The notes under the pieces were generated by a model that saw only the letters and a list, made by a program, of their open reading frames with translations, did not search any database and was not told where the DNA came from. From NCBI GenBank assembly GCA_033852165.1, contig JAWSUZ010000023.1, positions 62,001 through 126,000 on the forward strand: a stretch of DNA of 64,000 nt, read 5' to 3'. Shown piece after piece: positions 44,309 through 54,100 of the stretch (its first letter is position 1; each line of letters begins with the position of its first letter). The translations under genes were made by a program, and so were the position numbers. Source of the DNA: Agarilytica sp033852165. GTDB taxonomy: Bacteria; Pseudomonadota; Gammaproteobacteria; Pseudomonadales; Cellvibrionaceae.

Positions 44309-46990
44309 TTAAAAGCCAGCGCCAAAAGAAAACTGGAAGCGCTTAGTTTCATCGTATTCATTTTCTTCACTTGGCCAAGCGTAACTGAATGTTAAGGGAC
44401 CCATTGCCGACAGCCATTTAAAACCTAAGCCGAAGGAAGTGCGAAGGTCGGACAAGTTGAAGTCTGAACAAGCTAATTGATCTTTTCTACAGCTCGAAGA
44501 AAAAACATTTCCTGCATCGAAAAAGGCGACCAATTGCATTGAACGAGTATCTTTTGCAAAGGGAATCGGCAAAATTAGTTCGGTATTGAATTCAAAGAGT
44601 ATGTTACCACCAGAAGCACGAGTATTACTGCCTAAGCTACGTCGTGCAGAAATTAATTTTCCGGGTTCACAACCACTTGGATTCTCACAAAGTACGTATG
44701 ACGCAGTTAACTCATCTGCGGATATACTCCCATTATCATCCAAGTCTCGCGCAGATGAAAAAGCGAGGAAATACGGTTCAGCTTGTTGATCTTGGGGACC
44801 TAAAGTATAGGAGTCGTACCCACGTACAGAACCGATACCACCCGTACGGAAGTTCTCGAAAAATGGCAATTCATTCATACCACCAAAACCGTTCCCATAC
44901 CCCAACTTAGTTCTAAATCGTAACGTAAAGTCTTCAGATAGAGGGACAAAATGTTTAGCTTCAAATTGAATCTTATAAAATTCCAGGTCGCTACCTGGAA
45001 CCATCGTTTCAACACTTAGAGATTGAGAGTTACCTCTAGTAGGGAGTATTCCGCGATTAAGCGTATTTCGGCTCCAAGAAAGGTTCACCGGCAAACTATT
45101 AAACTGCGTTCCATACAGATCAATAAAACCAGGTTCATCCTCTATGAGGACGTCATCGCCAGCGCTAAAAGCTACAACGTCGTGACTAAACTCATTAGTA
45201 TAACTACCAACAGATAGTCGAGAACCTCTTAGGAATAAATCCTGCTCCAGATCGCTATGCCTCACGTAGGTATCAGAAACATCATATGTTTCACGAACAC
45301 CGTCAACGATTATAGACACGTCATCATAGAAAAAAGGGCTTTGGCGAATATTACTTGATACAGTATCTCCCACCTTAAGACTCTGATTGATCAAACCAAA
45401 CCCAAAACGCAAGAATGATATTTCAGAGATCGGATAGCCAAAAGTAACATTCGCACCGGCAGAATCTGACGAATAACGACTACCAAAATTAGAGCTGGTA
45501 AAATCTGAATTTTGATAAAAGACACTAAACCCTCTGCTCACACCATCAGGCGTAAAGTAGGGGTCGTTATACTGAAAGGTGTAATTGTCTTGAAAGCGGT
45601 TATGGTTAATCCCAAATTGAACACGCTTACCAGTTCCCAACCAGTTGTTCTCACTAACACTAATGCCAATACTGGCTTTGTAGGCTTCTGAATAACCAAG
45701 ACTTGCTTGAATACTTCCCGATGCCTGCTCTTCGACCTTGTAAGACACATCCACCAGATCGCTGTGGCCTGGCACATCTTTAATGTCGATAGTAACCTCT
45801 TTAAAATACCCAAGACGTTCTAGTTTGACTTTAGAGTTTTCGATTCGAGCATTCGACGCGGAGGAACCTTCTAGCTGTCTCATTTCTCGGCGAATCACTT
45901 CGTCCGAAGTCTTAGTATTACCACTAAATTCTATTCTGCGGACATACACTCTCTTTCCAGGATCGACAAAAAAGGTGATATCCACTGTATGGGCATCAGC
46001 ATCTTTCTTCGGTATACCTTCCACCGAGGCATTGGTATAGCCCGCATTCCCCAACAACGTCGTAATATATTCCGATGTGTTTGTCATACGCAGTTGCGAG
46101 AACGTATCACCACCTTTGAGTAAAAATAAGCGCTTAACCGTCTCTTCAGCAAGAATGGGATCACCTGCAAGATCTACAGTTTTAACTTTATATTTCTCGC
46201 CTTCATTAAAATTGAGCGTGATGAACACCCCTGTTTTATCTGGGCTTATCGATACTTGAGATGAAACGATTTGAAAGTCCAAATAGCCCCTATCCAAGTA
46301 AAAAGAAGATAGCGTTTCTAGATCACCAGACAGCTTTTCTTTTGCGTATTTATCAGCACTGGAGAAAAAACGATGCCATGCGCTTGGCCTAATCGTTACA
46401 AGATCAAGCAAGGTATCATCATCAAAGACCGTATTACCTACAAAGTTAACGTGGCGAATTTTCGCCGCACTGCCCTCATCAACTTCGATGACAATCTCAA
46501 CCAAGCTATTGGGTAAATTTTCCACTTTCACATCTACAGTCGCGCCATAGCGCGCTTGCGCTATATATTGACGCTCCAGTTCACGGGCAATTCCTTGAAG
46601 CTTGTGAGCCTGTAGGATTTCTCCTTCAGACAAGCCGTTATCCGTCATAATACTGACAAGCTGTTCAGTTTTAATCGCTTTATTGCCATCTATTTCGATG
46701 GATTTGATAGCTGGTCTCTCCAACAAAACGATAATGAGGGTATTTTCCTCTCTCGCAACTTGGATATTGTGGAAGAAACCCGTTCCATATAGAGAGCGGA
46801 TAGTCGAGCGGACATCTTCCTGATCAATAACATCACCAACACGAATTGGCATTGCTGCAAATACTGGCCCAGCGGAAACCCTCTGCAACCCTTCCAAGCG
46901 GATGTCATTAACCTGAAAACTCAAAGAAAAAGCATGTGGAGCCACTATTAAAAGTAATAACGCGGCATATAATCGATTCAATTTAAACAA
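44309..46990 (-). CDS. bamA: Outer membrane protein assembly factor BamA with an EF-hand loop insertion
   Basis: Core insertase of the BAM complex. 893 residues, against about 800 for most relatives. Signal peptide (LLLLIVAPHAFS), five POTRA domains (about 22-420), then the 16-strand barrel. The lid-loop motif VRGY (SVRGYDSYTLGPQ) is present. Just after it, residues 749-760 read DLDDNGSISADE, a textbook 12-residue EF-hand calcium loop, followed by a short Cys-bounded segment (CENPSGC) before strand formation resumes. A second Cys pair lies in SSSCRKDQLAC. The extra length is mainly in this extracellular region. It ends with aromatic GAGF for BAM recognition. Operon rseP-bamA-skp-lpxD. Confidence 0.96.
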   Translation of the reverse strand: MFKLNRLYAALLLLIVAPHAFSLSFQVNDIRLEGLQRVSAGPVFAAMPIRVGDVIDQEDVRSTIRSLYGTGFFHNIQVAREENTLIIVLLERPAIKSIEIDGNKAIKTEQLVSIMTDNGLSEGEILQAHKLQGIARELERQYIAQARYGATVDVKVENLPNSLVEIVIEVDEGSAAKIRHVNFVGNTVFDDDTLLDLVTIRPSAWHRFFSSADKYAKEKLSGDLETLSSFYLDRGYLDFQIVSSQVSISPDKTGVFITLNFNEGEKYKVKTVDLAGDPILAEETVKRLFLLKGGDTFSQLRMTNTSEYITTLLGNAGYTNASVEGIPKKDADAHTVDITFFVDPGKRVYVRRIEFSGNTKTSDEVIRREMRQLEGSSASNARIENSKVKLERLGYFKEVTIDIKDVPGHSDLVDVSYKVEEQASGSIQASLGYSEAYKASIGISVSENNWLGTGKRVQFGINHNRFQDNYTFQYNDPYFTPDGVSRGFSVFYQNSDFTSSNFGSRYSSDSAGANVTFGYPISEISFLRFGFGLINQSLKVGDTVSSNIRQSPFFYDDVSIIVDGVRETYDVSDTYVRHSDLEQDLFLRGSRLSVGSYTNEFSHDVVAFSAGDDVLIEDEPGFIDLYGTQFNSLPVNLSWSRNTLNRGILPTRGNSQSLSVETMVPGSDLEFYKIQFEAKHFVPLSEDFTLRFRTKLGYGNGFGGMNELPFFENFRTGGIGSVRGYDSYTLGPQDQQAEPYFLAFSSARDLDDNGSISADELTASYVLCENPSGCEPGKLISARRSLGSNTRASGGNILFEFNTELILPIPFAKDTRSMQLVAFFDAGNVFSSSCRKDQLACSDFNLSDLRTSFGLGFKWLSAMGPLTFSYAWPSEENEYDETKRFQFSFGAGF

Positions 46991-47098
46991 TGGAAACTAA
47001 CCAAACCTTATTATTCGTTGTATTACAATGCCGAAAATAGCGGCACATATGAGAGTCTTAACTCTGATTCAAAAGACAAAAAGAGCATAACCAGGCTG

Positions 47099-48502
47099 CT
47101 AGGCACCTAATATATCGTTGTAAAAAGCAATCATCATGACCCCAGCTAACATGACTATACCCAAGTTCAAGCTCCAGACCTGCACAGCCTGAGACACTGG
47201 ACTTCCTTTGATCCATTCAACTACGGTGAATACGATATGACCACCATCAAGAATTGGAATAGGTAATAAGTTCATCACCCCCAGTACTATGCTTAGATGA
47301 GCAAGAAACGAAAGAAACGCCCAAAACCCTTGCTCAGCAAAAGAGGCGGCAACTTTAGCAATGCCAATCGGACCACTCAAGTTTTTCGGTGAAATTTCAC
47401 CAAAAATTAGCTTTTTCATCGATAACAGGATGAATACACTGGTATCTAGAGTTTCTGTAACAGCCGCACCAAATGCGGAGAATACGTTGTACTGATGTAT
47501 GCGAACCATATCATCAGGAAGCCTGGGCAGTACAACAGACACTCCGACCCGCCCGACTTCCTCACCACCTTTCAGCTTGATCGCCTCAGGCGTTAGAGGA
47601 ATGACGACAATCTCCCCTCCTCGATCAACAACAACCTCGATTTCTTGGCCGGGACGCTCGCGAACATAGTCAACCCAGCCCATCCACGAATCAACATCCT
47701 TACCATCTACTCTCAACAAAAGATCCCCAGACTTGAACCCTGCTTTTTCAGCTGGTCCACCGGGAATAACTTTATCAATAACTTTTCCAATAGGAGGATA
47801 ATAAAACGCAAACCCCAACCCCCTTAACGGATTAGGATCTTTCTCGTCGGCCATCCAGTTATCAAGAAGAGCTTCGGATTCGTAAGTCAAACTCGCATCA
47901 GGATATTTGACTGTAAATTGAATCGGTCCCGACTCACCAAGTCGGGACAAAAGGTGCAACGCGACCGCTTTACGCGTAGGTGTGCGCTCACCATCTATCG
48001 AAATTATTTCCTGCCCTTCAACAAGGCGCGCCTGCTCCGCTATCGAACCCGCCTCGACCTTTCCAACGACAGGTGATGATGACACAGAGCCATTCACCAA
48101 TAGAATGACCCAGTAAAAGACAATAGCCAAAGCAAAATTAGCTAGTGGTCCAGCAAAGAAAATAACAATGCGCTGCCACTCAGGCTTAGAATTAAGTGTT
48201 AAATCAACATCCCCAGCATCAATATCTTCGTTGCGCTCATCAAGCGGTTTGACATAGCCGCCCAGGGGAATCGCAGAAAAGGCAAATTCTGTCCCCTTAG
48301 AGTCAGTCCACGAAAACAACCGCTGACCAAAGCCCACAGAGAACTTCACCACTTTTACACCAAAGCACCGCATTGCATAAAAATGACCAAACTCATGCAC
48401 GGGAACTAAGATGCATATTGCTAAGATAAACCACAAAGCCGTTATTACATGATCAAACACAAGATATCTCTTTATCGCGTTATAAGGTTGGTTAGCGCCC
48501 AT
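47099..48502 (-). CDS. rseP: Site-2 zinc metalloprotease RseP
   Basis: Intramembrane protease that cuts anti-sigma factors such as RseA after site-1 cleavage. Zinc motif HEFGH at the first membrane helix, second motif with LLPIPILDGGH near the C-terminus, and two PDZ domains in the periplasmic part (about 135-215 and 230-310). 467 residues from the first ATG. A GTG at 48460 preceded by AAAGAGA gives the more usual N-terminus and may be the real start. Also relevant because FecR-type proteins are processed by RseP-like proteases. Confidence 0.95.
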   Translation of the reverse strand: MGANQPYNAIKRYLVFDHVITALWFILAICILVPVHEFGHFYAMRCFGVKVVKFSVGFGQRLFSWTDSKGTEFAFSAIPLGGYVKPLDERNEDIDAGDVDLTLNSKPEWQRIVIFFAGPLANFALAIVFYWVILLVNGSVSSSPVVGKVEAGSIAEQARLVEGQEIISIDGERTPTRKAVALHLLSRLGESGPIQFTVKYPDASLTYESEALLDNWMADEKDPNPLRGLGFAFYYPPIGKVIDKVIPGGPAEKAGFKSGDLLLRVDGKDVDSWMGWVDYVRERPGQEIEVVVDRGGEIVVIPLTPEAIKLKGGEEVGRVGVSVVLPRLPDDMVRIHQYNVFSAFGAAVTETLDTSVFILLSMKKLIFGEISPKNLSGPIGIAKVAASFAEQGFWAFLSFLAHLSIVLGVMNLLPIPILDGGHIVFTVVEWIKGSPVSQAVQVWSLNLGIVMLAGVMMIAFYNDILGA

Positions 48503-48686
48503 CTATAAACAGATGTCTATGCGACTATATTAAATCTCTTTGCTCGATGATATGGCTTGCAACAAGCAAACACATATATCGAGAAACACTGCTCTTTCTT
48601 AAGAATTTTTACTCGCTACAACCCTGTTCGCGGACAAGCAACAAATATTCTTTGTACCGATTATAGGTAGGTTGCCCCGAAACTAA

Positions 48687-49868
48687 TCAGGACTGAATTG
48701 ATTTCACAACCTCGTGCGTTTTTATTCTCGCTCTGAGGTCGGCATCTATGACCGCAGCAATGGACTCTGGTTCGGACGAACCCCAACTTTCCATCACTGA
48801 GCCAATCACTGCAGCTATTTGTGTAAACTTCAGCTGTTTTTTTAGAAACAGTTCAACTGCTATTTCATTTACAGCATTCAACACAACAGGAAAATCCTGC
48901 CCCATAGTAGACGCCTCCATTGCCAATCCAAGACACGGAAAACGTTCAAAATCAGGCGGCTCAAACGAAAGTCCAGCCATCGACGAAAAGTCCAGGCTCT
49001 TTACCCCCGAATGAATCCTCTCAGGAAACGCCAAGCAATGTGCAATTGGGGTACGCATGTCGGGATTTCCCATTTGCGCCAATACTGAACCATCGCGGTA
49101 TTGAACCATTGAATGCACTACGCTCTGAGGATGAACAACCACCTCGATATCTTCGCCCTTCGCATCAAACAACCAACAAGCCTCAATAAATTCCAAGCCC
49201 TTATTCATCATCGTTGCAGAATCAACGGAAATTTTACGCCCCATGGACCAATTGGGGTGGGCGCAGGCCTCATCAGGCGTCACCAAATCAAAAGTATCAA
49301 TATCTCGAGTCCGGAATGGCCCCCCCGACCCAGTTAACAAAATCTTGCTAACACCCGACTCATTTAAGTTTGAGCAAGAAGACGGCAAGCATTGAAATAT
49401 TGCGTTGTGCTCACTGTCGATAGGCAATAGAAGCGCACCATGCTCCTTTACCTTATCCATAAACAAGCGACCGCTCATGACCAGAGCTTCTTTATTAGCC
49501 AATAGAATCCGTTTGCCAGCTTCCACTCCAGACAAAGTCGGCAGCAATCCAGCAGCACCAACAATCGCTGCCATTACCGTATCAACATCAGAATGCCCAG
49601 CAACATCGCAAAGTGCTTGCTGACCAAATAGAACTTCCGTCGAACAATCATGGAGCGAAAGAAGCGCCCGCAATTCAGACGCCAAACATTCATCCCCTAT
49701 TACTGCATACTTAGGTTTGAACCGACGACATTGCTCGGATAACAATTCAAAGCTCTTATTTGCCGTCAAAGCAAATACGCTGTAACGCTCAGAATTTTGC
49801 TCAATAACACTCAGAGTGCTTTGCCCAATTGAGCCCGTTGCACCCAGAATCGTAATTTTTTGCATCAT
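48687..49868 (-). CDS. dxr: 1-deoxy-D-xylulose-5-phosphate reductoisomerase
   Basis: Committed step of MEP isoprenoid synthesis, NADPH-dependent. N-terminal KITILGATGSIGQSTL; substrate/metal site LLPIDSEHNAIFQCL; SGGPF; HPNWSMGRKISVDSATMMNKGLE. Start at the ATG-ATG pair after CGGGGG; an upstream GTG inside cdsA is rejected. The start overlaps the cdsA end. Supplies undecaprenyl phosphate via the uppS gene upstream. Confidence 0.97.
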   Translation of the reverse strand: MMQKITILGATGSIGQSTLSVIEQNSERYSVFALTANKSFELLSEQCRRFKPKYAVIGDECLASELRALLSLHDCSTEVLFGQQALCDVAGHSDVDTVMAAIVGAAGLLPTLSGVEAGKRILLANKEALVMSGRLFMDKVKEHGALLLPIDSEHNAIFQCLPSSCSNLNESGVSKILLTGSGGPFRTRDIDTFDLVTPDEACAHPNWSMGRKISVDSATMMNKGLEFIEACWLFDAKGEDIEVVVHPQSVVHSMVQYRDGSVLAQMGNPDMRTPIAHCLAFPERIHSGVKSLDFSSMAGLSFEPPDFERFPCLGLAMEASTMGQDFPVVLNAVNEIAVELFLKKQLKFTQIAAVIGSVMESWGSSEPESIAAVIDADLRARIKTHEVVKSIQS

Positions 49869-49879
49869 GATCCCCCGAA

Positions 49880-50704
49880 CTAGATTTGCCAATTGCACGA
49901 CATAAATACCAATGTAAAAACAGGTATCGCAGCAACTAAGCCATCAATTCGATCGAGAATACCGCCATGCCCAGGTAATATTCGCCCACTGTCTTTAACG
50001 CCACGATGGCGCTTCACCATACTCTCAAGCAAGTCTCCGACCACAGATACTAATGCCGTCGGTATCGCTACAATCAATAACGACTGCCAGCCTCCAACAT
50101 CAGAAATGGCGTTAAATGTAATCGCAAAAATCGTCGCAAAAATTGCTCCGCCAACAACGCCCTCCCAGGATTTTCCTGGACTCACTTTGGGAGCCAGTTT
50201 TCGCTTACCAAATGCTCTCCCCGAAAAATAAGCACCTATATCAGCTGCCGCTACGATTAATACAACAAAGAGCACTAACCAGGCTCCATTAGGCTCGCGA
50301 CTTAAATAGGCAAACCCCAGCCACGCAGGGACAAGAACGCAAAGCCCCATCAAAAGACGGACAGGAACCGACCCCCAAATCACTGAACTCGAAGGGAAAC
50401 TCTGTATCCACAATAATGCTAAAGCCCACCACGTACATGACGCAATAAAGATCAAACGAAGCTTCTCTACATCTTCTCCCCAAGCGCAATACCAGGCGCT
50501 AGCGGCAGAGACAGCAACAGCCAAACAGACATACCCGCCCTTGGCTAAAAGACTCGACAGTGCCGATAAACCCGCCCACTCCCAAACAGCAATAAGAAGT
50601 ACAGCGCCCATAAAAGCTGAAAAGTACGCCCACGAAAGTAAAAACAATGCAGCCAAAAACCCAACGGCCAAAACAGAGGCTGTTATAACCCTCTCTTTAA
50701 GCAT
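49880..50704 (-). CDS. cdsA: Phosphatidate cytidylyltransferase
   Basis: Makes CDP-diacylglycerol for phospholipid synthesis; polytopic inner-membrane enzyme with about seven or eight hydrophobic segments. The C-terminal CdsA signature is visible: KVSPGKSWEGVVGG and SVVGDLLESMVKRHRGVKDSG with GHGGILDRIDGL. 274 residues, normal. Overlaps uppS by 8 nt. Confidence 0.96.
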   Translation of the reverse strand: MLKERVITASVLAVGFLAALFLLSWAYFSAFMGAVLLIAVWEWAGLSALSSLLAKGGYVCLAVAVSAASAWYCAWGEDVEKLRLIFIASCTWWALALLWIQSFPSSSVIWGSVPVRLLMGLCVLVPAWLGFAYLSREPNGAWLVLFVVLIVAAADIGAYFSGRAFGKRKLAPKVSPGKSWEGVVGGAIFATIFAITFNAISDVGGWQSLLIVAIPTALVSVVGDLLESMVKRHRGVKDSGRILPGHGGILDRIDGLVAAIPVFTLVFMSCNWQI

Positions 50705-51431
50705 TTGAAGCCTCTTTGTCTATTTGATCTCCGGTTTTCCCGTAACGCCGCTGACGAGAGTGAAAGTCAGTCACGGCTTTTCTTAACGCAACCCCGTCAA
50801 ACTCAGGCCAGAGTAAATCACTAAAGACCAACTCGGCATACGCCGCTTGCCATAACAAAAAGTTACTTATGCGGTATTCTCCCCCCGTACGAATTAACAT
50901 ATCTAAGGGGGGCAAATCAGAAGTGGATAGATTACCCGAGATACTCTCCTCGGTAATATCTTCAACCTGTAAGGTTCCCGCCAACACTTGCTCAGCCAGC
51001 CCTCGAGCAGCCTGAGCAACATCCCAGCGACCGCCATAATCTGCGGCAATAACTAAAGTGGCATCACCCGTGGTTGCTATGTTTTCAGCTTCGTCTATGG
51101 CTCCCAATAACCGCTTTGAAAAACGATTCCGATTGCCTATAACCTTAAGCCGAACACCTTCATCGGACAATTTGCGGGCCTCTTTTTTTAAATAACTATA
51201 AAAAAGCCCCATTAATGCTTCAACCTCTTTAGGAGGCCGCCGCCAATTTTCACTACTAAATGCAAACAATGTTAACGCTTCAACACCCTCGCCTCGACAA
51301 GCGGAAAGCACATCACGAATCCGCTCGGCGCCAGCACGATGACCAAAGATACTTTTCTTCCCTTCAACTTTCGCCCAGCGATTATTACCATCCATAATAA
51401 TGGCAACATGACGTAATGCCGTAGAATTCAC
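50697..51431 (-). CDS. uppS: Undecaprenyl diphosphate synthase
   Basis: Cis-prenyltransferase making the C55 carrier for peptidoglycan and O-antigen. 244 residues: HVAIIMDGNNRWAK (the NN form is also seen in pseudomonads), GHRAGAERIRDVL, LTLFAFSSENWRRP, AADYGGRWDVAQAAR, LIRTGGEYRISNFLLWQAAYAEL. Operon frr-uppS-cdsA-dxr, with a 153-nt gap behind frr. Confidence 0.97.
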   Translation of the reverse strand: MNSTALRHVAIIMDGNNRWAKVEGKKSIFGHRAGAERIRDVLSACRGEGVEALTLFAFSSENWRRPPKEVEALMGLFYSYLKKEARKLSDEGVRLKVIGNRNRFSKRLLGAIDEAENIATTGDATLVIAADYGGRWDVAQAARGLAEQVLAGTLQVEDITEESISGNLSTSDLPPLDMLIRTGGEYRISNFLLWQAAYAELVFSDLLWPEFDGVALRKAVTDFHSRQRRYGKTGDQIDKEASNA

Positions 51432-51584
51432 TAACAGACCTCAGTAAAGAACCTGCTCAATCTTAAATAATGATAATAAGCAGGTATAAAATCGAATATT
51501 CCAACCATGAATTAAGCACATCACGACCGAAGCGAACATAGATGTGGGCGCAATAAAAAGAATAACCGCGCACCCGAATAAGTT

Positions 51585-52142
51585 TTAAATTTCCATTAGA
51601 TCAGATTCTTTTGCCGACAATGCACTATCCATTTTAGCGATATACTTATCAGTAATTTTCTGGATGTCCTCACCAGCACGACGCTCTTCATCCTCACCAA
51701 TTTCTTTTTCTTTAAGCAGGTCTTTTACTGTGTTGATCGCATCACGACGAATGTTGCGAACAGACACTCGACCAGACTCAGCTTCGTTCCTGGCTTGGCG
51801 GATATAGCCCTTTCGAGTCTCTTCCGTTAATGAAGGCATTGGCACTCGAATAAGGTCGCCCGTAGTCACCGGGTTTAAACCCAAGCCAGATTTCATAATA
51901 GCCTTTTCAATGTCGGGAACGAGATGCTTCTCCCATGGGCTAATCGACAACGTTCGCGCATCCAGAATGGAGACGTTTGCTACCTGACTTAAAGGTGTAG
52001 GATTATCGTAATAAGAAACAGAGATGCCATCAAGCAAGCTAGGGTGAGCTCGACCTGTCCTAATTTTATTGAAATTGGCCCCAAGCACTTCCACACTTTT
52101 GCTCATGCGCTCTTCAGTATCTGTCTTTATGTCATTAATCAT
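51585..52142 (-). CDS. frr: Ribosome recycling factor
   Basis: Splits post-termination ribosomes with EF-G. 185 residues: MINDIKTDTEERMSKSVE, FNKIRTGRAHPSLLDGI, YDNPTPLSQVANVSI, VRNIRRDA, and DEERRAGEDIQKITDKYI at the C-terminus. Follows pyrH after 67 nt, the standard order. Confidence 0.97.
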   Translation of the reverse strand: MINDIKTDTEERMSKSVEVLGANFNKIRTGRAHPSLLDGISVSYYDNPTPLSQVANVSILDARTLSISPWEKHLVPDIEKAIMKSGLGLNPVTTGDLIRVPMPSLTEETRKGYIRQARNEAESGRVSVRNIRRDAINTVKDLLKEKEIGEDEERRAGEDIQKITDKYIAKMDSALSAKESDLMEI

Positions 52143-52209
52143 CGCGGTATATCCCAGGTTCTACATAAGGTTTAGCAATACTATGCAGCTAACTTAAGCC
52201 GCCAAAACA

Positions 52210-52950
52210 CTAAGCAACTTTTGGTTCAGCACTAATGAGCGTGCCCTCGTCACCACCGACAACAATATTGAGTAGCGCCCCCGGTTTGGACATTTTAAAT
52301 ACTCGAATCGGCATACCATGATCCTGACATAGGCAAATAGCAGTCGAATCCATCACTTCCAATTTGTCTGCCAACACCTTCCCATATGTCAAATGATCGT
52401 ACATAGTTGCGCTCGGGTCTTTATGCGGGTCTGCGGAATAAACGCCCTCAACCTTGGTCGCTTTTAACACCAACTCGGCATCAACCTCGATCGCACGTAA
52501 GCACGCAGCAGAATCAGTAGTGAAGAAAGGATTGCCTGTTCCGGCAGAAAATATAACTACCTCGCCACTCTCCAGCATGCGAACCGCTTTTCGCCGATCG
52601 TAATGGTCAACCACACCACTCATCGGGATTGCTGACATCACATTAGAAGAAATATTCGATCGTTGCAGCGCATCACCCATAGCAAGCGCATTCATCACTG
52701 TCGCTAACATACCCATATGATCGCCAGTAACACGATCCAAGCCGGCCTCACTAAGTGCTGCACCACGGAACAAGTTTCCGCCACCAATAACCAAACCAAC
52801 CTGAACGCCAATACCGACAAGCTGCCCGATTTCAAGAGCCATTTTATCCAGTACTTTAGGATCAATACCAAAACCGGTAGACCCCATTAATTCTTCACCA
52901 CTCAATTTAAGCAATATTCGCTTATACTTTCGATCCGTTTTAATCGTCAT
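52210..52950 (-). CDS. pyrH: Uridylate kinase
   Basis: Phosphorylates UMP to UDP; bacterial amino-acid-kinase family, hexameric and GTP/UTP regulated. 246 residues: RILLKLSGEELMG, VGLVIGGGNLFRGA, RVTGDHMGMLATVMNAL, IFSAGTGNPFFTTDSAA, KATKVEGVYSADP. Separated from tsf by a terminator-bearing gap, so it may also have its own promoter. Confidence 0.97.
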   Translation of the reverse strand: MTIKTDRKYKRILLKLSGEELMGSTGFGIDPKVLDKMALEIGQLVGIGVQVGLVIGGGNLFRGAALSEAGLDRVTGDHMGMLATVMNALAMGDALQRSNISSNVMSAIPMSGVVDHYDRRKAVRMLESGEVVIFSAGTGNPFFTTDSAACLRAIEVDAELVLKATKVEGVYSADPHKDPSATMYDHLTYGKVLADKLEVMDSTAICLCQDHGMPIRVFKMSKPGALLNIVVGGDEGTLISAEPKVA

Positions 52951-52991
52951 TCAGTAGGTCCGCCCAGCAAAATTCGAGGAAGTGTAACAGC

Positions 52992-53020
52992 AAAAAGGCG
53001 GGTATCACATCCCGCCTTTT
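52992..53020 (-). terminator. Terminator/attenuator between tsf and pyrH
   Basis: Stem AAAAGGCGGG / CCCGCCTTTT with an 8-nt loop and five T on the minus strand. A second imperfect inverted repeat (GCGCCTACC / GGTAGACGC) lies just upstream in the transcript at about 53031-53058 and could pair in competition. Confidence 0.85.
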
Positions 53021-53101
53021 AAATGAAAAAGCGCCTACCAACGACCCGCCGGTAGACGCCATACAAGATACGACTTTACAATTTATCAGCCGAGTACTGA
53101 A

Positions 53102-53974
53102 TTAAGACTTAGAAGCTGCAATTTGAGCCGCAACCTCAGCAGCAAAATCTTCTTCAACCTTCTCAATGCCTTCACCAACCTCAAATCGAACAAAGCTGCT
53201 AACTTCTCCGCCAGCTTCTTTTACCAGTTGGGCAACGGTTAACTCAGGGTTTTTAACATAAGCCTGACCAACCAAGCTATTTTCTTTTAAGAATTTATTG
53301 ATACGACCAACCATCATCTTTTCAACGATAGCCTCAGGCTTACCCTCCATATCTGGCTGAGCCTTAATAATATCTTTCTCTTTATTAACCAGCTCTTCCG
53401 ACATGTCCGACGGACTAACAACCTGAGGATTAACCGCAGCCACGTGCATAGCCACATCTCTGGCCACTTCAACGTCTGCACAAGTCAACGCAACCAAGGA
53501 TGTAATACGGCTATTCGAATGAACATATAGACCGACAACACCCGAAGCAGGCTCAACGACAGCAACGCGTCGAACACTAATGTTCTCACCAATCTTTTGA
53601 ACCAAGGCTGCTCTTGCCGACTCGACCTCACCCTCAATCAAAACACTGATATCCTGAATCTTTCCTGCATAGGCTTTTTCAAGCACAGAACCAGCAAAAT
53701 CGAGAAAACCTTGATCTCGCGCAGCAAAATCTGTCTCGCTATTAATCTCAAGGATAACGCCATAACTGCCGTCATCAGCGCACTTACCTAGCACAACACC
53801 TTCGGCTGCAGTACGATCTGCTTTTTTAGCCGCTTTAAGGCCGGATACCTTTCGCAAATTTTCAATTGCGGTTTCAACATCACCATCAGTTGCAACGAGT
53901 GCTTTTTTACACTCCAACATGCCGAGCCCAGTGCGCTCACGCAACTCTTTTATCAAAGAAGCAGATACTGCCAT
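53102..53974 (-). CDS. tsf: Translation elongation factor Ts
   Basis: GDP/GTP exchange factor for EF-Tu. 290 residues: VSASLIKELRERTGLGMLECKKAL, the N-terminal domain, and EINSETDFAARDQGF in the core. The C-terminal VGRINKFLKENSLVGQAYVKN and FVRFEVGEGIEK are family typical. GAGGGCGTTGAA precedes the ATG. Co-transcribed with rpsB through a hairpin in the gap. Confidence 0.97.
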   Translation of the reverse strand: MAVSASLIKELRERTGLGMLECKKALVATDGDVETAIENLRKVSGLKAAKKADRTAAEGVVLGKCADDGSYGVILEINSETDFAARDQGFLDFAGSVLEKAYAGKIQDISVLIEGEVESARAALVQKIGENISVRRVAVVEPASGVVGLYVHSNSRITSLVALTCADVEVARDVAMHVAAVNPQVVSPSDMSEELVNKEKDIIKAQPDMEGKPEAIVEKMMVGRINKFLKENSLVGQAYVKNPELTVAQLVKEAGGEVSSFVRFEVGEGIEKVEEDFAAEVAAQIAASKS

Positions 53975-54040
53975 TTCAACGCCCTCAATTATTAAATGTG
54001 GATTGAATTCATGAATATGTCGCTGAAACCAGCCACAAAT

Positions 54041-54065
54041 AAAAAAAGGGGAACATGTCCCCTTT
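54041..54065 (-). terminator. Hairpin terminator/attenuator between rpsB and tsf
   Basis: Stem AAAGGGGA / TCCCCTTT with a 5-nt loop and seven T on the minus strand. In the usual rpsB-tsf operon such a hairpin lowers tsf relative to rpsB by partial termination. Confidence 0.8.
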
Positions 54066-54100
54066 CGTCGTACTATTTATAAATTACGCAGACGCGAAGA

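Noticed and set aside
50697..51431. UppS MDGNNRWAK as an active-site mutation
   Set aside because: The NN form replaces the enterobacterial NG but is normal in pseudomonad enzymes.
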